From Pirellulaceae bacterium (GTDB taxonomy: Bacteria; Planctomycetota; Planctomycetia; Pirellulales; Pirellulaceae): a DNA stretch of 63,266 bases. The stretch spans positions 1 through 63,266 of the forward strand of contig BPJU01000025.1 in the NCBI GenBank assembly GCA_026004775.1, given 5' to 3'. Numbering within the stretch: position 1 is the first letter of the stretch; each line of letters begins with the position of its first letter. The translations under genes and the position numbers were made by a program. Of the stretch, positions 54,765-63,266 are shown piece after piece. The notes below the pieces were generated by a model that saw nothing but the letters and a program-made list of their open reading frames with translations, did not search any database and was not told the DNA's origin.

Positions 54765-56141
54765 ATGTTCAAGCGATCGGGTCACGTGGCTGTCGACGAC
54801 CGCGGGCGCGCACTTCAGATTTGTCTTTGGGACTTTTCGAGCGTACCGATGCGCGCTTTTCATATGACGTGGCTGGCTTTCTTCATATGCTTCTTTTCGT
54901 GGTTCAGTATTGCCCCGCTGATGAAAGTGGTGCGGGATGAGTTCTCGTTGACGAAAGAACAGGTCGGTTGGTGCATAATCGGTTCGGTTTCGGCGACGAT
55001 TTTCGTGAGGATGCTCGTCGGGCGGCTGTGTGACCTGTATGGACCGCGGCGAGTTTACTCGGCACTGTTGCTGGCCGGTTCGGTGCCGGTGATGGGTATT
55101 GGGCTGAGCCACGATTTCGTTTCGTTCTTGTTGTTCCGGGTAGCCATCGGAGCCATTGGAGCTTCCTTCGTAATAACGCAATACCACACGTCGCTGATGT
55201 TCGCGCCGCGGTGTGTGGGCACGGCCAACGCTACGACGGCCGGTTGGGGCAACTTGGGTGGGGGAGTGGCCCAACTGGTGATGCCCCTGGTGTTTGGCGG
55301 CTTTCTGTTGTTGACCGGCAGCGAGTCGCTCTCGTGGCGATTGGCCATGCTGGTCTCGGGCGGCTTGTGTGCCGTTATGGCAGTCGCCTATTGGTGCTTC
55401 ACGCAAGATACCCCTCACGGCAATAGCACGGCCAGCCATGCCGGCGGCGTCGCCCAGGCATCAAGCAACAGTTTTCTATCAGCTATTTCAGACCGTCGCG
55501 TATGGGCTTTGCTGGCTCTTTACGGAGCCTGTTTCGGAATCGAACTAACCATTAACAATGTGGCAGCGCTTTACTTCGTGGACTACTTTCGCGAGTTCCA
55601 GTCGATGGAACCCAGTCGCGCTTTGGCTGTTGCCGGCACCCTGGCGGGACTTTTCGGTTTGATGAACATTTTTGCTCGCACGTTGGGTGGATACGTCGGG
55701 GACCGCTTCGGCGCTTGGTTTGGCCTCAACGGCCGTGTCAAATGGCTCTTCTTATCGGTGTTCTGTGAAGGACTGGCTCTTATGTGCTTTTCCCAGATGA
55801 AGGCTCTCCCTTGGGCCATCGCTACGCTCATCGTTTTCAGTATCTTCGTGCAGATGGCCGAAGGAGCCACGTTTGCCGTCGTGCCGTTTGTCAATCGAAA
55901 AGCGCTGGGAGCCGTCTGCGGGCTGGTGGGCGCCGGCGGGAATCTGGGAGCCGTTCTGGCGGGCTTTCTTTTCAAGATGGCAACCATCAGTTGGCCAGCA
56001 GCCCTGTTTTTGTTGGGAATGCTGGTTACGGCCGTTTCGTTCGTCAGTTTCGCAGTGAAATTGTCGGACGAACCGGTATCGGCAGCCGACCAAGTCTCGA
56101 CCGGCGCGCAAGCGGCAACGACCGCCCCCCTGCCGGCGTGA
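54765..56141 (+). CDS. narK: Nitrate/nitrite MFS transporter
   Basis: 458 residues, 12 membrane segments, with a strong SD (AGGAGGAG) before ATG 54765. The NNP-family signatures are ASFVITQYHTSLMFAPRCVGTANATTAGWGNLGGGVAQLVMP (nitrate signature 1) and ICGLVGAGGNLGAVLAGFL-like GAVCGLVGAGGNLGAV (signature 2), with the conserved Arg in FVRMLVGRLCDLYGPR. It is first in the nitrate operon and brings nitrate into the cytoplasm. Confidence 0.95.
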   Translation: MFKRSGHVAVDDRGRALQICLWDFSSVPMRAFHMTWLAFFICFFSWFSIAPLMKVVRDEFSLTKEQVGWCIIGSVSATIFVRMLVGRLCDLYGPRRVYSALLLAGSVPVMGIGLSHDFVSFLLFRVAIGAIGASFVITQYHTSLMFAPRCVGTANATTAGWGNLGGGVAQLVMPLVFGGFLLLTGSESLSWRLAMLVSGGLCAVMAVAYWCFTQDTPHGNSTASHAGGVAQASSNSFLSAISDRRVWALLALYGACFGIELTINNVAALYFVDYFREFQSMEPSRALAVAGTLAGLFGLMNIFARTLGGYVGDRFGAWFGLNGRVKWLFLSVFCEGLALMCFSQMKALPWAIATLIVFSIFVQMAEGATFAVVPFVNRKALGAVCGLVGAGGNLGAVLAGFLFKMATISWPAALFLLGMLVTAVSFVSFAVKLSDEPVSAADQVSTGAQAATTAPLPA

Positions 56142-56192
56142 GCTTTCAAAAAGGGCGTACCGGTCTTTCAACTGCCACAAGGAACATCAGTC

Positions 56193-59079
56193 ATGGGAAA
56201 CCCGGCTGAAATTTGGAAAGCGCAGAAACACGGGTTTGACGTGTGGCCCGACGTGGAACAGTACGCGACCGAGCGCCGGCCGATGAAGCAGATCGACACA
56301 TCCGACCTGGAACGGATGAAATGGTACGGCTTCTTTTACCGCAAGCGGGACGAGCCGGGACGGTACATGCTGCGCGTTCGTGTGACGGCCAATGAATTGA
56401 CCGCCGAACAGGCTCGGGAAGTGGCTTTCATTGCCTATCAATTCGGCCACGGAATTGTCGACATAACCACCCGGGCCAATCTCCAGGTCCAAGGGCTACA
56501 GATCGAGCATCTTCCGGCGGTGCGCAAACGGCTGGAAGCCGTAGGGCTAACCTCGCTGCAAACCGGACATGACAATATTCGCAATGTCTTTGGCCATCCG
56601 TTCAGCGGCCTGAGTGTTGACGAGATTTACGACACGCGAATCCTCTGCCACCAGATCACGGCACTTTTTCTGGGCAGCCGCCCATACAGCGATCTGCCTC
56701 GCAAGTTCAACATTGCATTAAGCGGCGCCCGCCAGCACGCCATCCACTACTGGACGCAGGATCTAAGTTTTCTGGCATTCCGCCGCAGTGACGGCCAGAT
56801 CCGATTCCACGTACTGGCTGCCGGTACCCAAGGCCAAAACCCGCACTTGGCGTGGTTCGTTCCCGTGCAACTTGCACCGCATCAGGTGGTACCGTTTACG
56901 CAGGCGGTACTGGACATTTTCCGCACCGAGGGGTCTCGAGACGACCGCAATGCGGCCCGATTTCGGTTTCTTGTTGAAAAGATATCGATACCGGGTCTTC
57001 TGGAACGCCTGGCGGCCCGCCTTCCGTTCCCTCTTGAGCCGTGCAGTCAGCCTCCGGAACCGGCGATGGCTCAGGACGACTTCATCGGCTGGTTCCCTCA
57101 ATCGGTACCCGGCTTGTGGACCATGGGCCTTAACGTGCCGTTGGGGCGGCTGGCCTGGCACCAACTGGAAGGTCTGGCGGTACTTAGCCGCAAGTGGGGC
57201 GACGGCCAGTTACGGACAAGCTATGAACAAGGCATCGCCGTCATCAACATCCGCGAGGTCTACAAGGACGCGGCCGCCACGGACGCCGCGGCGCTCGGGT
57301 TGTCGATCTATGCCGACGCCCTGGACCGGAATTGTATGGCGTGCACCGGGGCTCAGTTTTGCAACATCGCGGTGACGGAAACCAAAGGCCACATGTTCCG
57401 GTTGATGGAGCAGTTGCGCCGGCGCCAGCTTCGGCTGCATAACATTCGCATCCACATGAGCGGTTGCCCATCGAGCTGCGCTCAGCATTTCACGGCCGAT
57501 ATCGGCCTCAAAGGCGTACGTGTGCGGCGCGTGCTCGGCACGCGCGAAGGGTTCGACGTCTTTCTCGGGGGTGGTCTGGCCGGCCAGGTACACCTGGGAC
57601 TGCCCTACCGACTGGGCGTCGACGTCGATCAGCTACCCCATGTAATCGAGGAAGTAGTGCAAGAATACTATTTGAAGCGCCGGCCGGGTGAATCTTTCAG
57701 CAGCTATTGGCGAGAAAAACTACTACAAGAAAAAGCACGCAAAGTGCAAGACGAAGATTACCGCCCGCCGGTGTGGGTTTGCGAGCGATGCGAGCACCGA
57801 CACGAAGGCGAAGATCCCCCGATGTTTTGTCCTCGGTGCGCGTCCGTACGCCGGTTTTTCGCTCGCTGCGATCGCGATCAAAACGCCAACGAACTCCAGC
57901 AACCAGCGACGAAACCACCGGCTGATACCGTTTCCGCCACCTCTCCAGGTGACGGATACGTAACGGTCGCCCACCAGGATGACCTCCAAGAGACGCCGCT
58001 ACGGGAAGTCGAGCTGCACGGCCAGACTCTGCTCGTATGCCGCATCGGCGACCAATACTACGTGACGGACGGCACCTGCCCACACGAAGGCGCTCCACTG
58101 GCGCAAGGTGAATTGCGGGGAAACACAGTCATCTGCCCGTGGCACCAATGGAGTTTCGACGTTTGCCAGGGGTGCAGCATTTCTCCTGCGGGCCACCAAC
58201 TACGGCGTTTTCCGGTGCGCGTCGTAGACGGCCGGATCCAGGTAGCACTGGCTGTGACACGCGATTCAGACGGAGGCGTACCTGTCGAACCAATGCTGCG
58301 GGAACGCCCCGGCCCAAACCGCACAAAACTCAGTTCACCTCACACCGCCGAACTGCCTCTTATAGAAATCATCGACGAAGCACCGCTGGTTCGAACCTTT
58401 CGTTTTGACAATTCCCAGCGCCATATACCAGCCGACTTGCCTGGCCGCTTTGTGCAACTGGAATGGCCAGTGGACGGAAAGAGTATGTGGCGAAGTTTTA
58501 CTATCTGTAGTAGTCCGACAAGCCCAACACTGGATCTTACTATCAAACTCAATCCGACAGGCCAATTGACACGACGTCTCTTCGAAGAAGCCGTGCCTGG
58601 CAAGCTGATTCGCTTGCGGGGACCGCTGGGAGGTTTCTATTTCGATCCGGAACAGCATCGAGAGCTGCTGGTTCTGGTTTCGGCCGGAAGCGGTATTACC
58701 CCGATGATGAGTATCGTGCGCCATCTGGAGGCGATCGGGGACACGCGGCCCGTGTGGTTTTTTTATGGGGCACGCCGCGAGGAAGATATTTTGTTTTGGG
58801 ACGAGTGCCGGCGCTGGGCGAAAGAGCGGAAAGGTTTTCGTTATGTGGTTTCTCTTTCGCAACCGCCTGATAACTGGACGGGAAGAGCGGGACGCTGGAG
58901 CGGTTCGGCCGTCTTGGACCAGGTCGGACAACCGGAGTGCTCTTCGGTTTTATATTTGCGGCCCGGCGGGCATGATCGAAGAAGTCCGCGGCGCATTACT
59001 GGCCGCCGGTGTTCCCAAGTCACAGGTCCACTACGAGCACTTCCACGCGCCGTCACCGCTTGAGGAGGCTACGGCGTGA
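56193..59079 (+). CDS. Nitrite reductase fused to rubredoxin-like, Rieske and FNR domains (3' frameshift)
   Basis: About 960 residues. Domains in order: siroheme/[4Fe-4S] nitrite reductase at 1-510 (NCMACTGAQFCN near 380 and HMSGCPSSCAQH near 423 supply the four cluster Cys); rubredoxin-like zinc ribbon near 528-555 (CERC...CPRC); Rieske domain near 600-690 (CPHEGAPL and CPWHQWSF); ferredoxin reductase near 720-960 (RSFTIC for FAD, SAGSGITPMMS for NAD(P)H). It would take electrons from NAD(P)H to reduce nitrite to ammonia in one chain. After about 58930 the frame must shift by one to reach FYICGPAGMIEEV..., which ends TGA 59077-59079 and overlaps the next start. In the unshifted frame the protein ends at 59063 with junk. 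Confidence 0.85.
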
Positions 59080-60770
59080 TGCCATCGGACATTCCGCCAT
59101 CGGGACCGAACGCGGTGCCGGGGCACGGTAACTGGGCAGCGGAGCTTTTGCCGGTGATCGAAGGCAGCACGGCCGTCGACGGCTTTGCCGATTATTGCAG
59201 TGGACAAGAGCCGGAGAAGCTGCGCGGGCGCTATCAGGCGCTTCTTCCGGCTACACCGCCCGGGCCGGGAGAGCAATATGCTTTTGAAGTAGACCTGGAC
59301 CGCTGCTCGGGTTGCAAGTCGTGCGTGGTGGCGTGCCATGCGCTGAACGGACTCGACGAACAAGAATCGTGGCGTGAGGTGGGGCTGTTGGTGGGAGGTG
59401 GTCCCGACTTGCCTGTGTTGCAACATGTGACCACTGCTTGCCACCACTGTCTGGAACCGGCATGCCAGGCCGCTTGTCCGGTGAACGCGTACCAGAAAGA
59501 TCCCGGTACCGGGATTGTGATCCACTTGGACGATCAATGCTTCGGCTGCCGGTATTGCACACTCGCCTGTCCGTATGACGTGCCGAAGTATCATGCTGCC
59601 AAAGGCATCGTGCGCAAGTGTGACATGTGTCGGACTCGGCTGCTGGCCGGTGAGGCACCAGCATGCGTACAGGCATGTCCGCACCAGGCGATACGCATCC
59701 GAGTGGTTGCGGCAGACCAGATCCGAGAGGCGTATGAAACGCATACTTTCTTGCCGGGAACTCCGGACCCGCAGTTGACCGAACCGACGACCGTTTATAC
59801 GAGTCGCAAGGTTTTTCCTCGTAATATGTTACCCGCCGACTATTATCACCTGCGGCCCGCTGAAGCTCACTGGCCTCTTGTCATTATGTTGATTTTGACC
59901 CAGATGTCAGTGGGAACACTGCTTACTGGCCAACTGTTACAGCGGGAGTGGGGCGTGGAGGACTGGCAACGACTGGCAGCCTGGCCCGCTACCTGGAGTC
60001 TCCTGATGGGCCTGGTCGCGCTGGCCGCCAGTACCTTGCACTTGGGGCGCCCGTGGCTGTGCTTTCGGGCTGTGCTGGGGTTGAGCCACTCCTGGTTGAG
60101 TCGGGAAATCGTAGCATTTGGAATGTTCGCGCTGCTGGCACTCGTCCACGCCGCGGCGACCTGGGGCGGGCTGGCCTCCTATCCACTCTGGCTGGGACGG
60201 CTGGCCGGCACGATGGCGACGTGCGTCGGGTTGGCTGCGGTGGTATCCTCGGCGATGGTCTACGCCGCCACCAAACGGGCCTTGTGGAACGGTCCTTCGA
60301 CCGTAGCACGGTTCTTGCTAAGTACGCTGCTGCTCGGAAGTGTAACCACCTGGTGGCTTACAGAAGTGAGTGTGTCAATCACTCAGGAACCGCCACAGGC
60401 CGTGTTGACTTCCGGTCGGCGTATGCTGGCGACGGCCACTATTTCACTGACGGGGCTGAAACTGCTCTATGAACTCAGCTTGCTTCGCTATCTACGCCAA
60501 CCGCACCAGTCGGCGCTGAAACGCTCAGCCCAACTACTCATCGGACCGTTGGGAGACACTATGCTGATGCGGCTGGCATGCGGCGTGGCCGGTGGCCTGC
60601 TGCTTCCGGCTTTAACGATCGAAACGGCTTTGTTGGAAGAACTCGGACCGTGGCGTCTGTTGCCGCTCACCGCTTTGCTCATGGCCACGGTGTCCGGGGA
60701 AATTTTCGAGAGGTATTTGTTCTTCACGACATGCGTTGTGCGTCGCATGCCGGGAGCGGTTCAGTCATGA
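59079..60770 (+). CDS. DmsB-DmsC fusion: four-cluster ferredoxin plus quinol anchor
   Basis: About 563 residues (ATG 59079, SD AGGAGG 9 nt upstream; GTG 59076 possible). The first 230 residues are a DmsB/NarH-like ferredoxin with Cys motifs CSGCKSCVVAC, CHHCLEPACQAACP, CFGCRYCTLACP and CDMCRTRL...CVQACP. From about 265 eight membrane helices follow DmsC, with STLHLGRPWLCFRAVLGLSHSWLSREI as the recognisable part. In DMSO reductases these are two subunits. Here they are one chain, coupled to the Mo subunit (ATGA overlap), so they should pass electrons from quinol to the nitrate reductase. Confidence 0.88.
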   Translation: MPSDIPPSGPNAVPGHGNWAAELLPVIEGSTAVDGFADYCSGQEPEKLRGRYQALLPATPPGPGEQYAFEVDLDRCSGCKSCVVACHALNGLDEQESWREVGLLVGGGPDLPVLQHVTTACHHCLEPACQAACPVNAYQKDPGTGIVIHLDDQCFGCRYCTLACPYDVPKYHAAKGIVRKCDMCRTRLLAGEAPACVQACPHQAIRIRVVAADQIREAYETHTFLPGTPDPQLTEPTTVYTSRKVFPRNMLPADYYHLRPAEAHWPLVIMLILTQMSVGTLLTGQLLQREWGVEDWQRLAAWPATWSLLMGLVALAASTLHLGRPWLCFRAVLGLSHSWLSREIVAFGMFALLALVHAAATWGGLASYPLWLGRLAGTMATCVGLAAVVSSAMVYAATKRALWNGPSTVARFLLSTLLLGSVTTWWLTEVSVSITQEPPQAVLTSGRRMLATATISLTGLKLLYELSLLRYLRQPHQSALKRSAQLLIGPLGDTMLMRLACGVAGGLLLPALTIETALLEELGPWRLLPLTALLMATVSGEIFERYLFFTTCVVRRMPGAVQS

Positions 60771-62977
60771 AGTGGAAAAGCTGGTTTTTTCAACGGGAGG
60801 GTAGTTACGCGGAAGAGCTCCGGCTCGATCGCTCGGAGCTTATCGGTGGACATGTCCCCCGCCGGCTCCTGCCGGACCAAATCGTGGATTCGGTGTGTGG
60901 CTATTGTTCGACAGGGTGTAGCCTGCGCGTTCATTTGCGAGAAGATGAAGCCGTGACCGTAACGGGTACCCCCACCTATCCGGTAAACCGCGGCATGGCA
61001 TGTCCAAAAGGTTGGGAGGCCGTGCGGGTGCTCCAGGCCAGCGACCGCGCCACGGCACCTCTTTTGCGAATCGGACGGCGCGATTGGAAGCGACTCAGTT
61101 GGAATGACGCGATCAACTTATTTGTGCAGAGAATGAAGGCCATCCAACAGCAATACGGACGCGATGCGGTGGCCTTCCTAGGTACGGGGCAGTTAACCAC
61201 TGAGGAGTTGGCCTTTTTGGGATCGCTGGCCAAGTTCGGAATGGGAATATTGGACGGTGATGGCAACACACGCCAGTGCATGGCCAGTGCCGTGGTGGCC
61301 TACCAACAGGCCTTTGGGTTTGATGCTCCTCCTTACACCTACGCAGACCTGGAACAGTCGGATGTGTTACTGTTCATAGGCGCCAATCCATGTATAGCAC
61401 ATCCGATCTTGTGGCAGCGAGTCGCCCAACGACGGGACAATCCCACCGTTATCGTCATCGACCCGCGCACTACCGAAACGGCGTCTCAAGCCACACTCCA
61501 TGTTCGCGTGCGGCCGAAGACGGATTTGCTATTGCTGTACGGCATTGCAAAACTCCTGATCGAAAACGGGTGGACCAATCCGGAATTCATTCGCAATCAT
61601 ACGACGGGCTATCAAGAATTTGCCAGCTTCGTGCAGCAATTTGACATTCAGCGTGTGGTGAATGAAACAGGCGTTCCAGGGCACATCATAAAAGAACTGG
61701 CCAAGGCGATTGGCTGTGGCCGCCGGGTCTCATTCTGGTGGACGATGGGAGTCAATCAGAGCCACCAGGGAGTGCGTACGGCGCAGGCGATCATCAACCT
61801 GGCGCTATTGACAGGTAATATCGGTCGGCCAGGCACCGGTGCTAATTCGATCACCGGCCAATGCAATGCCATGGGGTCACGACTTTTCGCCAATACCACC
61901 AATCTGCTTGGGGGCCACGATTTCACGAATCCCCAGCATCGGAACAAGGTGGCAAGGATACTGCAAATCGACGAAACTATGATTCCGCACCGAAAGAGCT
62001 TGGACTATCACCACATATTGGAAGAAGTCATACGAGGACGAATCCGGGCGTTGTGGATCGTCTGTACTAATCCTGCCCACTCGTGGATCAACCAGCAGTT
62101 ATGTCATGAGGTGTTGGAACGGTTGGACTTTCTGGTAGTCCAGGACATGTATTATTCAACGGAAACCACCCGCGTCGCGCATCTGGTGTTGCCCGCGGCC
62201 GGGTGGGGAGAAAAAGAGGGGACGTTTATCAACAGCGAGCGTCGCATTGGGCGCGTGCGCAAAGTCGCCGAACCTCCAGGGGAGGCATTACCCGACTTCG
62301 TCATATTCCAGCGGATCGCTCGAGCCTGGGGATGCGGCCGGTGGATCGAACGTTGGAGCGATCCGGAGTCGGTGTTTCGGATTCTGCAAGAACTGACCGC
62401 CGGCCAGCCGTGTGATTTTACCGGGATCGATGGTTATGCCCACCTGGAGCGAGAGGGCGGCATCCAGTGGCCGTACCCCCGGAACGCGCCGGATCGGCGT
62501 CCGGAACGCCGCTTGTTTGAAGACGGGCGATTTTTTCATCCGGATGGACGCGCCCGCTTTTGCTTCGAGGAGCCTCGGCCTCCTTTCGAGCAGCCTGACG
62601 CCTCATACCCGTTGTTGCTCAACACCGGGCGCGGCACGGCCGTGCAGTGGCACACCCAAACACGCACATCAAAATCACCTCTGCTTCGCAACCTCTACCC
62701 GCGGCAACTTACGATCGAAATCCATCCGAACGACGCCCGCCGGTTGGGCATCCGGCCCTACGATCGCGTGGAGGTGACTTCCCGGCGCGGAAGGTTGGTT
62801 GCCGCAGCGTTTGTCACTCCCACGGTCCCTGAAGGGCAGGTTTTCCTGCCGATGCATTACCCGGAAGTGAACCGCTTGACACCTTCGGTCTTCGACCCGT
62901 ACTCGTTCCAGCCTGCTTACAAGCACTGTGCGGTGCGCGTAACGAAGCTCGGCAGTTCGCTTGCTTCGGGCCAATGA
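60767..62977 (+). CDS. nasA: Assimilatory-type molybdenum nitrate reductase catalytic subunit
   Basis: 736 residues from ATG 60767 (overlap with the DmsBC stop; the longer frame to 60578 is spurious). The N-terminal [4Fe-4S] motif is VCGYCSTGCSLRVHL...GMACPKGW. The Mo-ligand Cys is in NTRQCMASAVVAYQQAFGFD, and the bis-MGD regions include FIGANPCIAHPI, MGVNQSHQGVRTAQAIINLALLTGNIGRPGTGANSITGQCNAMGSR and the C-terminal LNTGRGTAVQWHTQTRT. It has no Tat signal, so it should face the cytoplasm. It lacks the C-terminal [2Fe-2S] of some NasA proteins. After it, 62978-63266 shows no clear gene. Confidence 0.93.
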   Translation: MKWKSWFFQREGSYAEELRLDRSELIGGHVPRRLLPDQIVDSVCGYCSTGCSLRVHLREDEAVTVTGTPTYPVNRGMACPKGWEAVRVLQASDRATAPLLRIGRRDWKRLSWNDAINLFVQRMKAIQQQYGRDAVAFLGTGQLTTEELAFLGSLAKFGMGILDGDGNTRQCMASAVVAYQQAFGFDAPPYTYADLEQSDVLLFIGANPCIAHPILWQRVAQRRDNPTVIVIDPRTTETASQATLHVRVRPKTDLLLLYGIAKLLIENGWTNPEFIRNHTTGYQEFASFVQQFDIQRVVNETGVPGHIIKELAKAIGCGRRVSFWWTMGVNQSHQGVRTAQAIINLALLTGNIGRPGTGANSITGQCNAMGSRLFANTTNLLGGHDFTNPQHRNKVARILQIDETMIPHRKSLDYHHILEEVIRGRIRALWIVCTNPAHSWINQQLCHEVLERLDFLVVQDMYYSTETTRVAHLVLPAAGWGEKEGTFINSERRIGRVRKVAEPPGEALPDFVIFQRIARAWGCGRWIERWSDPESVFRILQELTAGQPCDFTGIDGYAHLEREGGIQWPYPRNAPDRRPERRLFEDGRFFHPDGRARFCFEEPRPPFEQPDASYPLLLNTGRGTAVQWHTQTRTSKSPLLRNLYPRQLTIEIHPNDARRLGIRPYDRVEVTSRRGRLVAAAFVTPTVPEGQVFLPMHYPEVNRLTPSVFDPYSFQPAYKHCAVRVTKLGSSLASGQ

Positions 62978-63266
62978 TCGACGGCTGTATGTGTTTTCCG
63001 ACTCAAACGGTTGGAGTCTCGCTGGATGCAGGCTGTGCAGGGACACGAGTGTTGCCTCACCCTAGTCCTCAACTCCTTTGAACTCCTGTGCCGCAATCAT
63101 CACATGGAGCCGCCGAACCCGGAACATCTGGATTGGCGATGTGGAACTATTGCGGCGGCCGCAAGATCCTGAAGCGAAGAATCGAGTCGCCCATCGCGAA
63201 AAGCTCGTGCAAAGGCTTTCATATGCTTCCCACCGATTCCGCAAATATTTACGGAGAGATATTATC

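Noticed and set aside
63062-63244. Minus-strand 60-residue ORF at the window end
   Set aside because: It may be part of a gene cut by the window edge, but nothing in the 60 residues is recognisable.

Overview
The window reads as chromosomal DNA of a planctomycete, probably Pirellulales. This is inferred from gene content, not from a database search. The markers are an LEPR-XLL-type N-terminus (LEALEDRRLL), a PVC-type CxxCH cytochrome fused to a beta-propeller, a large Ser/Thr kinase with TPRs next to an FHA-GAF-cyclase, a J-domain-like protein with no HPD, a sulfatase, a PhoD phosphatase, a tricorn-like protease, and lipid A genes (lpxD, lpxI). I saw no rRNA, tRNA or CRISPR array.

Layout. 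1-1574: complete IS4-family element with perfect 17-bp inverted repeats, inserted in a dispersed palindromic repeat. 1575-11510: pyrF and ndk (convergent), a small secreted protein, an MFS transporter, a DedA/YqaA membrane protein, then a coupled FHA-GAF-cyclase and Ser/Thr kinase pair. 11511-20213: mobile and decayed DNA. It holds a group II intron 3' remnant (domain V), palindromic repeats, a strong promoter before the 5' piece of an Rhs-like surface protein, an IS3-family element, the 3' piece of the Rhs protein with a distinct toxin-like tip and an overlapping candidate immunity gene, and a truncated IS66. 20214-34421: an outer-membrane barrel, the J-like protein, a GT39 glycosyltransferase, the PVC cytochrome, lpxD-lpxI and an MscK-like channel. 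34422-37650: a RAYT (REP-associated transposase) relative that appears to have lost its catalytic residues, an unknown helical partner, and GGGGTCTGTCCCC palindromes. 37651-47996: App1-like phosphatase, Gfo/Idh/MocA oxidoreductase, TauD-like dioxygenase, a second MFS transporter, PhoD, tricorn protease. 48135-51205 (minus strand): ECF sigma, anti-sigma and two secreted charged/coiled-coil proteins, ended by a clear terminator. 51399-53329: arsenate reductase and sulfatase. 53622-62977: nitrate assimilation, with a LuxR-type regulator divergent from narK, a nitrite reductase fused to rubredoxin-like, Rieske and FNR modules, a DmsB-DmsC fusion, and a NasA-type molybdenum nitrate reductase.

How the genes fit together. 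The nitrate block looks self-contained: NarK imports nitrate, the NasA-like enzyme reduces it (perhaps fed by quinol through the DmsBC-like anchor), and the multidomain nitrite reductase carries its own NAD(P)H-to-siroheme wiring. The ECF block looks like an envelope-sensing regulon. The most unusual items are the multidomain nitrite reductase with its 3' frameshift, the membrane-anchored NasA arrangement, the inactive-looking RAYT beside its palindromes, and the broken Rhs locus with an intact-looking toxin/immunity end.
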